NCBI RefSeq assembly: GCF_001685015.1 | Contig: NZ_MAYT01000004.1 | Location: 36,198-100,197, forward strand | Reading direction: 5' to 3' | Length of the DNA stretch: 64,000 nt | Origin: Pseudobacillus wudalianchiensis | GTDB lineage: Bacteria > Bacillota > Bacilli > Bacillales > Domibacillaceae | Shown: piece after piece, positions 1 through 9,042 of the stretch | Layout: every line of letters begins with the position of its first letter | How positions within the stretch are numbered: the first letter of the stretch is position 1 | Notes under the pieces: generated by a model | Database searches by the model: none | What the model saw: the letters and a program-made list of their open reading frames with translations, nothing else | Told to the model about the DNA's origin: nothing | Position numbers and translations under genes: made by a program

Positions 1-597
1 TGTATAAATCATATTCCGTATATGCTCAAACAGACCTATCCCTACCACAGCCGGTGCTAAATTAGTTGTTTCCGACAAAGGAGACATTTTGTCTCCAAAG
101 TAAACACCTGACACAATAGCCCCCGCTACCATCGGCAAAGGCACTCCCAAGCCTTGTCCAATCCCCATTAGAGCGATTCCCACTGTTCCGGCCGCTGACC
201 AGGCATTGCCCGCTGCCATACTTACAATACAACAAATAATACACGCTGCAAGTAAGTAATAAGCCGGAGAGATAATATCTAACCCATAATAAATCATTGT
301 TGGCACGATACCGCCTGCCAGCCATGTTCCCATGAGCGTGCCGATAATCATTAAAATTAATATAGCTTGAAGGGATAGCATAATCGTTTTAAAAATACTT
401 TTTTCAATATCTGCCCAACTATGACCTAGTTTTACGGCAATGATTGCAGCCACAATCGTACTAAGAAATAGCGGAATATGCGGATCAGCTTCAAATTTAA
501 TGACTGAGATAGACAAAGACACGACCATGAATGCTACTGGTACTAAAGCCAGCCATATGGAAGGCTTTCTTACTTTCTTCTTGGCTTCTTCCTTCAT
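1..597 (-). CDS. NhaC-family Na+/H+ antiporter (partial, N-terminal 199 residues)
   Basis: The reading frame starts at an ATG at 597 and runs open to the left window edge, so only the N-terminal 199 residues are present. It opens with a basic stretch (MKEEAKKKVRKPS) and then several hydrophobic membrane segments. The family-diagnostic motif FGDKMSPLSETTNLAP lies near residues 165-180. NhaC/MleN proteins exchange Na+ for H+, sometimes coupled to malate and lactate. Which of these substrates is used cannot be told from this half. A GAGAGGGG ribosome site precedes the start. It is transcribed away from selD. Confidence 0.88.
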   Translation of the reverse strand, partial: MKEEAKKKVRKPSIWLALVPVAFMVVSLSISVIKFEADPHIPLFLSTIVAAIIAVKLGHSWADIEKSIFKTIMLSLQAILILMIIGTLMGTWLAGGIVPTMIYYGLDIISPAYYLLAACIICCIVSMAAGNAWSAAGTVGIALMGIGQGLGVPLPMVAGAIVSGVYFGDKMSPLSETTNLAPAVVGIGLFEHIRNMIYT

Positions 598-1030
598 ATT
601 TTTACCCCTCTCTTTTTACCGGTTTACCCGTCCAGAATTTTTTATTGACCATCGTCAAGCGTTTACATAGAGGATGCAAAATACATACCAGTAAAAAAGC
701 AGGATACTCCTTGAAATGTTTATCAATCATTTCTCATTTATAAGAATGTAAAACAGTTGGCTAGTAAATAATTGAGCTTATTTTATAAGCAATGAATGAA
801 AAAACTTTCTATTTCGCAATTCTTATAATTCTTTCTTAAAAATGAGAAATTAAAAGGAAGGTTTATAAAAAGCCCTAAGTAGCCAACAATGAAAAAAGGA
901 TGATTAAGGCGATCGGCTAATCCTTGTTTATGATCATTTCTTTGGCCCTCAGCCGGCTGAGTCACCATCCCCTCCCTTTTTCTACGCCTGTGCTAAAATA
1001 AAAGATATTCACTTTATGAAAGGCTGATTG
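598..1030. other. Spacer between divergent antiporter and selD genes
   Basis: This AT-rich region of about 430 bp separates divergent genes. It holds a perfect 14-bp palindrome, CTCAGCCGGCTGAG, at 948-961, and one possible small minus-strand frame at 783-968, listed separately. No terminator or RNA gene was recognised. Confidence 0.5.
783..968 (-). CDS. Possible 61-residue small protein
   Basis: This short frame starts with ATG GTG directly after a GGGAGGGG ribosome-site-like run. If translated, the GTG at 965 is better spaced than the ATG. The product would have a polar N-terminus (about 22 residues), a hydrophobic aromatic segment (HPFFIVGYLGLFINLPF) and a basic tail. I recognise no family. 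It lies on the same strand as, and upstream of, the antiporter gene. The only support is the ribosome site and the amphipathic layout, so it could be a chance frame. Confidence 0.3.
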   Translation of the reverse strand: MVTQPAEGQRNDHKQGLADRLNHPFFIVGYLGLFINLPFNFSFLRKNYKNCEIESFFIHCL

Positions 1031-2092
1031 ATGATGAATCAAAATCATTCTATAAAATTAACTACTCTATCTTCAAAGGGCGGATGTGGCTGTAAAATAG
1101 GACCTGCCGATTTGGCACAGGTTTTGCGTACGCTGCCGCCTGCTGCTTCTGATCCAAACCTGCTCGTTGGCCTTGATACGAGTGATGATGCGGGTGTCTA
1201 CCGCTTAAATGACACGACAGCTATCGTGCAGACAGTTGATTTCTTTACACCAATTGTTGATAACCCATATGACTTCGGACAAGTTGCTGCCGCTAATGCG
1301 ATCAGCGATGTATATGCGATGGGCGGAACACCTATAACCGCTTTAAATATCGTTGCTTTTCCTATTTCCACATTAGACAAAGGCATTCTAACTGAAATAT
1401 TGCGAGGAGCCGGTGATAAATTAAGAGAGGCTGGCGTAACACTAGTGGGCGGTCACTCTATTGATGATAAAGAACCTAAGTTTGGCCTTGCTGTGACAGG
1501 CACCGTTCATCCTGATAAAGTCAGAACGAATGCTGGGGCGAAGCCTGGAGATCGCCTAATTTTAACGAAGCCGATTGGCGTCGGCATTCTGACAACCTCT
1601 CTTAAAAAAGACTTATTGTCCGAAGAAGAAGTTGCCCGGGTCACAAAGGTCATGACGACGTTAAATAAAACGGCTGCTGAAGTAATGGCAAATTATGAGG
1701 TTCATGCTGCTACAGACGTAACGGGCTTTGGCTTGCTTGGACACGCTTCCGAAATGGCAAAAGGAAGCGACGTTGGGCTGCGTGTTTATTATGACCAAGT
1801 TCCTGTTTTGCCGCGCGTAAAAGAGCTGGCTGAATCAGGTTCGGTACCTGGAGGAACGAAAAATAACTTCGAACATGTGAAAGACATTGTCACTTATCCT
1901 GATTCACTTGATCAAATAGACCGCTGGATTTTATGTGATGCTGTCACATCAGGCGGACTGCTAATTTCAGTAGCAAACGATGAAGCAGAACAACTCGCCA
2001 CGGAGCTTCAAGAGCGAGGCGTTGAGGCGCGAATCATTGGAGAAGTAACCGAAGAAAATAAAGGCCGCATTGCCGTACAATCGCTCAATTAA
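1031..2092 (+). CDS. selD: Selenide, water dikinase (selenophosphate synthase)
   Basis: SelD makes monoselenophosphate from selenide and ATP, the selenium donor for selenocysteine and for 2-selenouridine in tRNA. The product is about 353 residues, normal for the family. The catalytic N-terminal motif GGCGCKIGP is visible near residues 17-25, with cysteine (not selenocysteine) as the nucleophile and the essential lysine next to it. AIRS/PurM-like ATP-binding and C-terminal regions follow (VGGHS, DVTGFGLLGH). Start choice is open among TTG 1028, ATG 1031 and ATG 1034. ATG 1031 is best spaced from the AAAGG at 1019-1023. mnmH follows 18 bp downstream and supplies the likely purpose. Confidence 0.96.
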   Translation: MMNQNHSIKLTTLSSKGGCGCKIGPADLAQVLRTLPPAASDPNLLVGLDTSDDAGVYRLNDTTAIVQTVDFFTPIVDNPYDFGQVAAANAISDVYAMGGTPITALNIVAFPISTLDKGILTEILRGAGDKLREAGVTLVGGHSIDDKEPKFGLAVTGTVHPDKVRTNAGAKPGDRLILTKPIGVGILTTSLKKDLLSEEEVARVTKVMTTLNKTAAEVMANYEVHAATDVTGFGLLGHASEMAKGSDVGLRVYYDQVPVLPRVKELAESGSVPGGTKNNFEHVKDIVTYPDSLDQIDRWILCDAVTSGGLLISVANDEAEQLATELQERGVEARIIGEVTEENKGRIAVQSLN

Positions 2093-2110
2093 CTATAGAA
2101 GGTGAAATAG

Positions 2111-3169
2111 ATGTTTCAAGATATCTCGCTGTCTGATTTATTGGCCTTACAGGAGCAAAAGACACACACATTAATCGATGTTCGCTCCCCGAAAGAATTT
2201 AACGAAGCGACCATTCCTGGCAGCATCAACATTCCTATCTTTAACGACGAGGAGCGCGCAGAAGTTGGAACGATCTATAAGCAGCAAGGTGTAGAAGCCG
2301 CAAAAGAAAGAGGATTAGAACTCTTCTCGCAAAAATTGCCGGCCTTTATCGCAGCTTTCAAAGAAATCGAAACACCTATGACTGTTTTTTGCTGGCGAGG
2401 AGGCATGCGCAGCAAAACTGCTGCCACTGTTCTCGGCCTCATGGGCATCCGTGCTAATCGCTTAACAGGCGGTATCCGGACCTACCGTCAATGGGTCGTG
2501 CAAGAGCTGGAAAATCAGCCATTTCAACCGAAGCTATTCGTACTAAATGGCTATACTGGTTCAGGAAAAACAGCCATCTTGCAACGGTTAGCAGAACATG
2601 GCTACCCCGTCATTGACCTCGAACGGATGGCGGGCCATCGCGGGTCTATCTTTGGCCAAATTGGCCTTGAGCCAAGTAACCAGAAAAAATTTGACTCCCT
2701 CCTTGTTAGCGAGCTTCGTCGTTATCAGAATGAATCATTTGTTTTTATCGAAGGAGAAAGCAAGCGGATTGGAAAAGTGTATCTCCCTTCCTTTTTGAAT
2801 GAAAAAAAAGAAAAAAGTACCCAGTTCTTTCTCGATCTGCCTGTTGAAGAGAGGGTTCGCAATATTTTAGACGACTACCAGCCGTGGAAGTACCCGGAGC
2901 GTTTTAAAGAAGCCTTTCAATTCATAAAAAAACGCATCCATACGCCAGTTTCCAAGCAAATCGAAACAGCCTTAGAAGAGCAGGACTTTTCCATAGCGAT
3001 CCAGCTTTTGCTTGAGTATTATTACGACCCTAAATATGAATATTCAACACATCATTATTCAGACGAGCAAAAGGTGATCATTGAAGCCGCAAATGTGGAT
3101 GAGGCTTTCCAAAAGATTGTGCAAACATTGAAAGAACAAGGCTATGGCCTGAAAGCGAATCGCCTTTAA
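2111..3169 (+). CDS. mnmH: tRNA 2-selenouridine synthase MnmH/SelU
   Basis: MnmH replaces the sulfur of 2-thiouridine at the wobble position of certain tRNAs with selenium, through a geranylated intermediate, using selenophosphate from SelD. The 352-residue protein has an N-terminal rhodanese domain (about residues 8-125) with the reactive cysteine in CWRGGMRS (C94). A P-loop domain follows, with GYTGSGKT at about residues 147-154. It follows selD by 18 bp with a GAAGGTGA ribosome site, so the two are co-transcribed. An intrinsic terminator lies just downstream. selA and selB are not in this window. Confidence 0.96.
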   Translation: MFQDISLSDLLALQEQKTHTLIDVRSPKEFNEATIPGSINIPIFNDEERAEVGTIYKQQGVEAAKERGLELFSQKLPAFIAAFKEIETPMTVFCWRGGMRSKTAATVLGLMGIRANRLTGGIRTYRQWVVQELENQPFQPKLFVLNGYTGSGKTAILQRLAEHGYPVIDLERMAGHRGSIFGQIGLEPSNQKKFDSLLVSELRRYQNESFVFIEGESKRIGKVYLPSFLNEKKEKSTQFFLDLPVEERVRNILDDYQPWKYPERFKEAFQFIKKRIHTPVSKQIETALEEQDFSIAIQLLLEYYYDPKYEYSTHHYSDEQKVIIEAANVDEAFQKIVQTLKEQGYGLKANRL

Positions 3170-3186
3170 TGATCTGGTCAATACAG

Positions 3187-3226
3187 AAAAACCGACAGGA
3201 ACATATAAATCTCCTGCCGGTTTTTT
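3187..3226 (+). terminator. Intrinsic terminator of selD-mnmH
   Basis: The arms ACCGACAGGA and TCCTGCCGGT pair with one mismatch around an 11-nt loop and are followed by six T. It lies 17 bp past the mnmH stop codon. Confidence 0.85.
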
Positions 3227-3388
3227 CACTTTCCCTCAGTTTAGATTGCTTTATCATTTGTCGAGGAAACATTTTATACTTTCAAATAGGATCATTTCCA
3301 TTTTTTAAATCGCATCTTATCCCCCTCTTTATCCAATCACAACTAAGGAACTAATATAATTACCTCCTCCATGACAATCAACCTATCA

Positions 3389-3413
3389 CCTCCCTAGCTG
3401 GGAGGATTTTTTT
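3389..3413 (+). terminator. Terminator-like hairpin in permease leader
   Basis: CCTCCC and GGGAGG pair around a 5-nt loop (TAGCT), then one A and seven T. It lies 220 bp past mnmH and 307 bp before the permease start, so it could be a backup terminator or an attenuator. Confidence 0.65.
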
Positions 3414-3663
3414 ATGCATATGAGACTAAATTATGCAATACAGCATGAAAACACCTCTTTTATTGCATACAGCTCTCTTAAGAAGCAAAGGTTTTGTTGC
3501 TTATTTCCTTAAATCAGCTCACTTATTCATGAGTAATACCAATTGGCGCGAAAATTGCAATGGTTTATCGCAAAGAACTTTTCAAGCAAGAAACAAAAGG
3601 AGGAGGGACCAATGTATGCTTGAACGTCCGCCTTAAATCCTCTCCATATTTCTGAATATTCTT

Positions 3664-3681
3664 TTAACTGACATCAGTTAA
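3664..3681. promoter_or_regulatory. Inverted repeat, candidate operator of the APC permease
   Basis: TTAACTGA and TCAGTTAA form a perfect 8-bp dyad with a 2-nt spacer, 39 bp before the permease start codon. That position suits repressor binding near the promoter. The cognate regulator is unknown. Confidence 0.4.
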
Positions 3682-3719
3682 GTATAAAGCAACTTAAGAA
3701 TAAAAAGGAGAGTGGATAT

Positions 3720-5075
3720 ATGTCAGGAACTAACACACTTAAACGCTCACTCGGACTTTGGGCGATTGTCGGCCTTGGGCTAGGCTATATGACCCCAACT
3801 GTTGTATTCGATACATTTGGTATTGTATCTAAGGAAACGAATGGGGTTGTCCCGCTCGCCTACCTTGCTGCTCTAGTCGTTATGCTTTTTACAGCCATAA
3901 GTTACGGAAAAATGGTACAAGTCTTTCCAAGTGCGGGATCTGCTTATACGTACACGAGAGAAACGATGAATCCTCATCTTGGCTTTTTAGTTGGCTGGTC
4001 TTCACTGCTAGATTATTTACTGTTGCCAATGATCAATGCACTTATTATTCGTCTCTATATGGAGTCTGTATTTCCCGATATCCCTTCATGGATTTGGGTT
4101 GTTGGCTATGTCATTATTATTACAGCTATTAATATGTGGAGTATGGGAAAAACATCAAGCCTCAATTCGATTCTTGTTGTTTTTGAAGTTGTATTAATCG
4201 CAGCTTTTCTAGTTCTCGCTTTTAATCAGTTGTCTAACGGAATGGGGCAAGGCACGATCTTTACAACTGAACCATTATTCCATTCCAACATACATTTAAC
4301 GGCGATTTTAACAGGTGCAACTGTTGTCTGCTTCTCCTTTATCGGGTTTGACGCTGTTACCATGTATACCGAGGAAGCAGTGGATCAAAAAATCATGCCA
4401 AAGGCGATTATGCTCACAGTACTTATCGGCGGTGCCATCTTTTTTGTTTGTAGTTATTTTGCACAAGCACTTTTTCCTGATCTATCTGGCTTTAAAGTAA
4501 CAGACGACACATTGCCGGAAATTGGGCTATTCGTCGGCGGCTCTATCTTTAAGCTCTTTTTCTTATCAGGAGCTTTTGCTGCTACTGTCGCCTCTGGGCT
4601 TGCTTCCCATGCCAGTGTCTCGCGTTTATTATACGTAATGGGCCGGAATGGTGTGCTCCCGCGCAAACTGTTCGGTTACGTTCATCCGAAATTCCGCACA
4701 CCTGCCTTTAATGTTGTACTTGTTGGAGCGGTGTCATTGCTTGCTATTGCACCAAGCTTAGAACTAATCTCAGCAGTCATCAATTTCGGCGCATTGATTG
4801 CTTTCACATTTGTTAACCTGTCTGTAATCGCTTACTTCGTCTTCCGTCAAAAGAAATACAAAACAGCCAAAGATATTTTCTCATACTTGATCATGCCTCT
4901 TATCGGCGCAGGCTTAACAGGAATTTTGTGGTATCACTTGCATATTGATGCCCTCATAGCCGGACTCGTTTGGGTAGGAATCGGCATCGTCTACATGTTG
5001 TTGCTCACTAAATTTTCTAAGAGCAAACTATCCGATCTTCATTTGGAAGAGGAAGATACACGGGCTTCACTATAG
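3720..5075 (+). CDS. APC-superfamily amino acid/polyamine permease
   Basis: This is a 451-residue integral membrane protein with about 12 hydrophobic segments. The first segment carries the APC signature GLGLGYMTPTVVFDTFG. Conserved features of the family, such as FSFIGFDAVTMYTEEA in the middle, are also visible. It most resembles the putrescine/amino-acid importers of the PuuP type, which act as proton symporters in the cytoplasmic membrane. The exact substrate cannot be assigned. The start has an AAAAGGAGAG ribosome site. It appears to be a single-gene unit closed by a terminator at 5090-5126. Confidence 0.88.
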   Translation: MSGTNTLKRSLGLWAIVGLGLGYMTPTVVFDTFGIVSKETNGVVPLAYLAALVVMLFTAISYGKMVQVFPSAGSAYTYTRETMNPHLGFLVGWSSLLDYLLLPMINALIIRLYMESVFPDIPSWIWVVGYVIIITAINMWSMGKTSSLNSILVVFEVVLIAAFLVLAFNQLSNGMGQGTIFTTEPLFHSNIHLTAILTGATVVCFSFIGFDAVTMYTEEAVDQKIMPKAIMLTVLIGGAIFFVCSYFAQALFPDLSGFKVTDDTLPEIGLFVGGSIFKLFFLSGAFAATVASGLASHASVSRLLYVMGRNGVLPRKLFGYVHPKFRTPAFNVVLVGAVSLLAIAPSLELISAVINFGALIAFTFVNLSVIAYFVFRQKKYKTAKDIFSYLIMPLIGAGLTGILWYHLHIDALIAGLVWVGIGIVYMLLLTKFSKSKLSDLHLEEEDTRASL

Positions 5076-5089
5076 AAATAGCATGATCA

Positions 5090-5126
5090 CCCACAGGGAG
5101 AATTTGATTCTCTTCTGTGGGTTTTT
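5090..5126 (+). terminator. Intrinsic terminator of the APC permease gene
   Basis: CCCACAG pairs with CTGTGGG, with further pairing of GAGAAT and ATTCTC inside, followed by five T. Confidence 0.8.
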
Positions 5127-5199
5127 CATTTCCTCAATCACTTCATCCACACTTGGAAAATGCAGGCATAACCGTATAAACAAGCTAGCTATTTTAGTG

Positions 5200-6516
5200 T
5201 TAATTAGACAATTGTTGTGAGCGATTGCTTCGATACCAAATAACAATCGGTACAAGCAGCAAAGCAAGAAGACCTCCGATCAGCGATAAAGCAGCGTAGC
5301 TTGAATGAGCGGCAATCACTCCAGAAAGCACTCCCCCAGCTGCTCCAGATAACGCGATTAACACATCAACAGTCCCTTGCGTCTTTGCCCGTGTGGACGG
5401 ATGAGCAGCATCCACGAGAAGCGCTGTTCCGCTAATCAAGCCAAAGTTCCAACCTAGCCCGAGTAAGGCCAGAGCGGTAACGAGCAGAAACATAGAATTA
5501 GCAGGTGCCAGAGCCGCCAAACTCCCAGCTGCAAGTAACGTAACTCCAGAAGCAATCGCCAGCGCCATACGTCCTACTTTATCAACGAGAAGACCAGTCA
5601 CCAGAGATGGAAGGTACATAGCACCAACATGAATCCCAATGACGAGCCCCACCTCGCTTAAGCCATGACCGTGATGCCGCATATGAACTGGCGTCATCGT
5701 CATGATGGCCACCATCACCATTTGCGTTAGCACCATAACCGTTGCGCCCACGACGACTCCTCTACTATTTGCAGCAACTGCATCGGGAGTCCCGGTGGAA
5801 AAATCGGCTTCATTTATTACCCGTCTTTCTTCAATCGCTTTGGCAACGACGAGCGGATCTGGCCGAAGCAAAAGCAGAAGCACTAAGCCAGCAAGAATAT
5901 AAGCTGTCGCCGCGAGAATAAATGGCCCGGATAAAGCAGGAACACCGATAGATGTGGCAAACCGCCCCATCACACCAACTAAATTTGGGCCTGCTACTGC
6001 GCCCAGTGTCGTGGACACCATCGCAATGCTCACTGCTGTTGCCCGCTGTGTAGAATTAGCTAAATCCGTACCGGCATAGCGCGCTTGCAGGTTTGTTGCC
6101 GTTCCGGCTCCATAGACGAGCAGCGACAGAAAAAGCAGGACAAGATTGCTTGTTACCGCTGAAATAACGACTCCAATGGCACCGATACCGCCCGCTAAAA
6201 ATCCCGCTCCGAGTCCTACACGTCGGCCAAACCGCTGAGAAAGCCGGCCCACAAGCATAGCGGCACCAGCAGAGCCAAGAGTAAATAGCGCTGTCGGCAC
6301 TCCGGCAAAGCTGTCTGTCCCTAGCATGCTCTGGGCAAGAAGAGCTCCTACAGTGATGCCCGCTGCAAGTCCAGCTCCGCCAAAAATTTGCGAAAGGACG
6401 ACAATGATCAACGTTCTCCTGTATAATTGCTGTTGTTTCTCCGGTGAATCCATATAAATATGTAAAGGATTTTCTTGCTCCACTACAGCTGCTGAGCCCT
6501 CAGTTTTATATTCCAT
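5200..6516 (-). CDS. MFS transporter
   Basis: This major facilitator protein of about 438 residues has 12 predicted membrane segments, the cytoplasmic loop motif GRLSQRFGRRVGLGAG after segment 2, and a central hydrophilic loop (EERRVINEADFSTGTPD). An ATG at 6516 is preferred to the GTG at 6522 because GAGGGAG sits about 7 nt upstream of it. The gene is divergent from the PucR regulator across a 344-bp spacer that carries a long inverted repeat, so the regulator may control it. Substrate is unknown; efflux of small molecules is typical for this subgroup. Confidence 0.85.
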   Translation of the reverse strand: MEYKTEGSAAVVEQENPLHIYMDSPEKQQQLYRRTLIIVVLSQIFGGAGLAAGITVGALLAQSMLGTDSFAGVPTALFTLGSAGAAMLVGRLSQRFGRRVGLGAGFLAGGIGAIGVVISAVTSNLVLLFLSLLVYGAGTATNLQARYAGTDLANSTQRATAVSIAMVSTTLGAVAGPNLVGVMGRFATSIGVPALSGPFILAATAYILAGLVLLLLLRPDPLVVAKAIEERRVINEADFSTGTPDAVAANSRGVVVGATVMVLTQMVMVAIMTMTPVHMRHHGHGLSEVGLVIGIHVGAMYLPSLVTGLLVDKVGRMALAIASGVTLLAAGSLAALAPANSMFLLVTALALLGLGWNFGLISGTALLVDAAHPSTRAKTQGTVDVLIALSGAAGGVLSGVIAAHSSYAALSLIGGLLALLLVPIVIWYRSNRSQQLSN

Positions 6517-6860
6517 TCTCACTCCCTCTTCCTTTTATGTAATCAACCCTTAGTACCATGACTATCTAAAAGCACTTAAAAATGATGAAAGAATTTATAA
6601 GTAAATCAATTCCTTACTTCGTGACCTACACCTAAAAACTTTCAATCTCTTAGTTATCGTTGTCACCAACTTTAACAGATAAATCAACAGCTTAAAAGTA
6701 GCATGCGGCTTCAAAAGATACAATTCCCATTATGAAATTCACAAATTGATTAGAGATAAACTTACAAGTTCTATCTAATAAATAAAAAGATTTATTTATC
6801 TGTTAATCATCCTTCTATGCTTTATAATCATGTTATCTATGTTATGGAAAAGGATGATGG
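6517..6860. promoter_or_regulatory. Divergent control region between MFS and PucR genes
   Basis: The spacer is AT-rich and contains TTAACAGATAAAT at 6672-6684 and its exact inverse ATTTATCTGTTAA at 6794-6806, 109 nt apart. Such paired sites in a divergent promoter region suit a looping dimeric regulator, with the adjacent PucR protein the obvious candidate. Confidence 0.45.
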
Positions 6861-8054
6861 GTGATGATGACGGTAAAGGACTTTTTACAGCTGCCGATTA
6901 CAAAAGACTTTTCAGTTGTAGCCGGCAGCCATGCACTATACAAACCAATCCAAACTGTTGAAATTTTAGACTTTGAATTTGCTGCTGGCGTTCAGCAAGT
7001 AAGAGATACGATCTTTAACCCTCATAGTATTGTGCTCAGCAGCCTATTATTTGCTAACCAAACCCCCGAATGTTTAGTTGACATGATTAAAAAGCTGATT
7101 GACTTGAAGGTAAGCGCCTTAGCCTATAAGCCAGTGATTTTCAAAGACTTGCCGGATGAGGTGCTAGCTTTTGCCAATGAACAAAACTTTCCGATTTTAT
7201 GCTTTGGCGGAGATGAGTTTTTTGAAGATATCATTCTTGAAACGGTCAATCACATAAAGAAAAGTGACTATGCACTCTTTTTAAAAAATATGATAAGGGA
7301 TCTAATTGAAGAGGAAGTATCAACAGAAAAAATACAATCCTTTCTGCAGCAAATCAATAAATCATTTGAACATTATGTATTTGCGGCCAATGTTCAAATG
7401 AAACAGGCAGAGAACGACGAGTGGATGCAGCCCTTTATCCGCCTCGATTCTTTTTTGAAATCGGGTGTTCTTTCTACCTATAAACAAAGCATTCTCATCA
7501 TTTTTACAGACCGGAACGAGCAAACTACGTTTGACAGCATATTAAAGGAATGGATGGCGCTTTACGTGATTCCCTCGGATGCATTAACAATTGGTTATAG
7601 CCAGGCTCATCTAACACAGACCGGACTTCATCTCGCCGCTAGAGAAGCCTATTACGCTCGTATTATGGCGGAAATAGAAAGAAGTCATGCTTGCCATTAT
7701 CAACAACTTGCGTCCGATCAACTGCTCATCGAGCTTTACCGAAAAGATAAGCAGTTTGCGAACGATTATGTGAAAAGGTACTTAGGGGTACTTTTAGAAG
7801 GAGAGGCAGACAAGGATTTGCTCCATACTGCGATTGCATTCATATTGGAAAAAGGGAATGTGAAAGAAGTAGCTGCCGTCCTCCACTGTCATCCGAACAC
7901 GATTCGGTATCGCATGATGAAAATCCGTCAATTAATCGAACCTCTTAGTAATGATCTTGTTTTTTATGAGCATTTATCATCAGCAGTAAAATTGTATTTG
8001 CTACATCAAACAATTGAGGGAACAACAGCCGCTTTGGAATCCTTCCAAAAATAA
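6861..8054 (+). CDS. PucR-family transcriptional regulator
   Basis: This 397-residue protein has the N-terminal PucR ligand-sensing domain (about residues 5-130) and a C-terminal CdaR/PucR helix-turn-helix (about 335-390). The HTH contains NVKEVAAVLHCHPNTIRYRM, the family's recognition helix. PucR proteins usually activate genes for purine, allantoin or amino-acid catabolism and transport in response to a metabolite. GTG 6861 is 7 nt from AAAAGG; ATG 6864 and 6867 are alternatives. It is divergent from an MFS gene and 80 bp upstream of a DMT transporter gene on the same strand. Confidence 0.88.
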   Translation: MMMTVKDFLQLPITKDFSVVAGSHALYKPIQTVEILDFEFAAGVQQVRDTIFNPHSIVLSSLLFANQTPECLVDMIKKLIDLKVSALAYKPVIFKDLPDEVLAFANEQNFPILCFGGDEFFEDIILETVNHIKKSDYALFLKNMIRDLIEEEVSTEKIQSFLQQINKSFEHYVFAANVQMKQAENDEWMQPFIRLDSFLKSGVLSTYKQSILIIFTDRNEQTTFDSILKEWMALYVIPSDALTIGYSQAHLTQTGLHLAAREAYYARIMAEIERSHACHYQQLASDQLLIELYRKDKQFANDYVKRYLGVLLEGEADKDLLHTAIAFILEKGNVKEVAAVLHCHPNTIRYRMMKIRQLIEPLSNDLVFYEHLSSAVKLYLLHQTIEGTTAALESFQK

Positions 8055-8133
8055 ACTCAAAAGTTTAGAAAATCACTTAAATTATGGTCCCTTCTCTCAT
8101 GGTATTCTTATTTTAGTTGGGAGGAGAAGAGAG

Positions 8134-9015
8134 ATGAGACAATATATAGGGGATGCGATGCTCCTCATCACAGCAGTGATTTGGGGCAGCGGATTTGTTG
8201 TTACGGCCATTGCACTAGAGTATTTAAACGCTTATCAAGTGATGGCAGGAAGATTTGTTTTAGCTACGCTCATACTTACAGCACTGTTCGGATACAAATT
8301 CAAGAAATTCACCAAATCGGTCGTATGGAAAGGCGCCATCTTAGGAACCATTTTATACATTGCCTTCGCTTTGCAGACAGTCGGTTTGCAATATACGACG
8401 CCATCTAAAAATGCCTTTTTGACAGCCGTCAATGTTGTTATTGTGCCGATCATCGCTTATGTCCTTTATAAGCGCGGACTTGACCGGTATGAAGTGACAG
8501 GTTCTGTCATAGCTCTTATCGGCATCGGCTTTCTATCGCTGCAAGGCTCCATGACGATCAACATTGGCGATGCTTTGTCTCTTGCATGCGCCATCGCCTT
8601 TGCTTTTGATATTTTTTATACTAATCTTTTTGTCAAAAAAGAAGATGCGATCTCACTGACGATGATGCAGTTTATTACAGCGGCTCTCATTAGTATAGCC
8701 GTTGTGTTAATTCGCGGCGACATACCGGCAGCAATCGAAACAGAAGCCATGTACTCGATTGGATATTTAGCGGTCTTTTCCACAACAGTTGCCTATCTTT
8801 TTCAAAATATTGCACACCAATATGCAAGTGCAACAAAGGCTGCCATTATCCTATCAACTGAATCATTTTTCGGCATGCTGTTATCGGTTTTATTTCTACA
8901 TGAAGTCCTGACAACCCGCATGGTTTTGGGAGCTGCATTCATTATGATGGCCATCTTAATTGCTGAGGTAAAACCGGCATTTCCTAAAAAACAGATGGTA
9001 AAGAATGTACGTTAG
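8134..9015 (+). CDS. DMT-superfamily (EamA) transporter
   Basis: The 293-residue protein has ten hydrophobic segments arranged as two EamA repeats (about residues 5-140 and 150-285), including the early AVIWGSGFVV motif. EamA proteins export or import amino acids, nucleobases or other metabolites. The start at ATG 8134 follows GGGAGGAGAAGAG. The frame stays open further upstream into the end of the PucR gene, but that extension has no ribosome site and is not hydrophobic. It may belong to the same transcript as the PucR gene. Confidence 0.88.
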   Translation: MRQYIGDAMLLITAVIWGSGFVVTAIALEYLNAYQVMAGRFVLATLILTALFGYKFKKFTKSVVWKGAILGTILYIAFALQTVGLQYTTPSKNAFLTAVNVVIVPIIAYVLYKRGLDRYEVTGSVIALIGIGFLSLQGSMTINIGDALSLACAIAFAFDIFYTNLFVKKEDAISLTMMQFITAALISIAVVLIRGDIPAAIETEAMYSIGYLAVFSTTVAYLFQNIAHQYASATKAAIILSTESFFGMLLSVLFLHEVLTTRMVLGAAFIMMAILIAEVKPAFPKKQMVKNVR

Positions 9016-9042
9016 CGACAAATGAATAACCTATAAGCACAA

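Larger units (their letters stand above)
3227..3719. other. Leader region before the APC permease gene
   Basis: This spacer of about 490 bp holds a second terminator-like hairpin (3389-3413), a strong AGGAGG followed by very short frames (ATG at 3612 and 3616, four and seven codons including stop), and a perfect inverted repeat at 3664-3681 just upstream of the permease ribosome site. The spacing suggests a regulated leader, but no known riboswitch or T-box consensus was recognised. Confidence 0.5.

Noticed and set aside
3433..3636. A 67-codon frame in the permease leader
   Set aside because: There is no ribosome site before its ATG, the protein looks random, and only its last codons have a nearby AGGAGG.
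8014..8133. Upstream extension of the EamA transporter
   Set aside because: It overlaps the end of the PucR gene and lacks a ribosome site; ATG 8134 has one.
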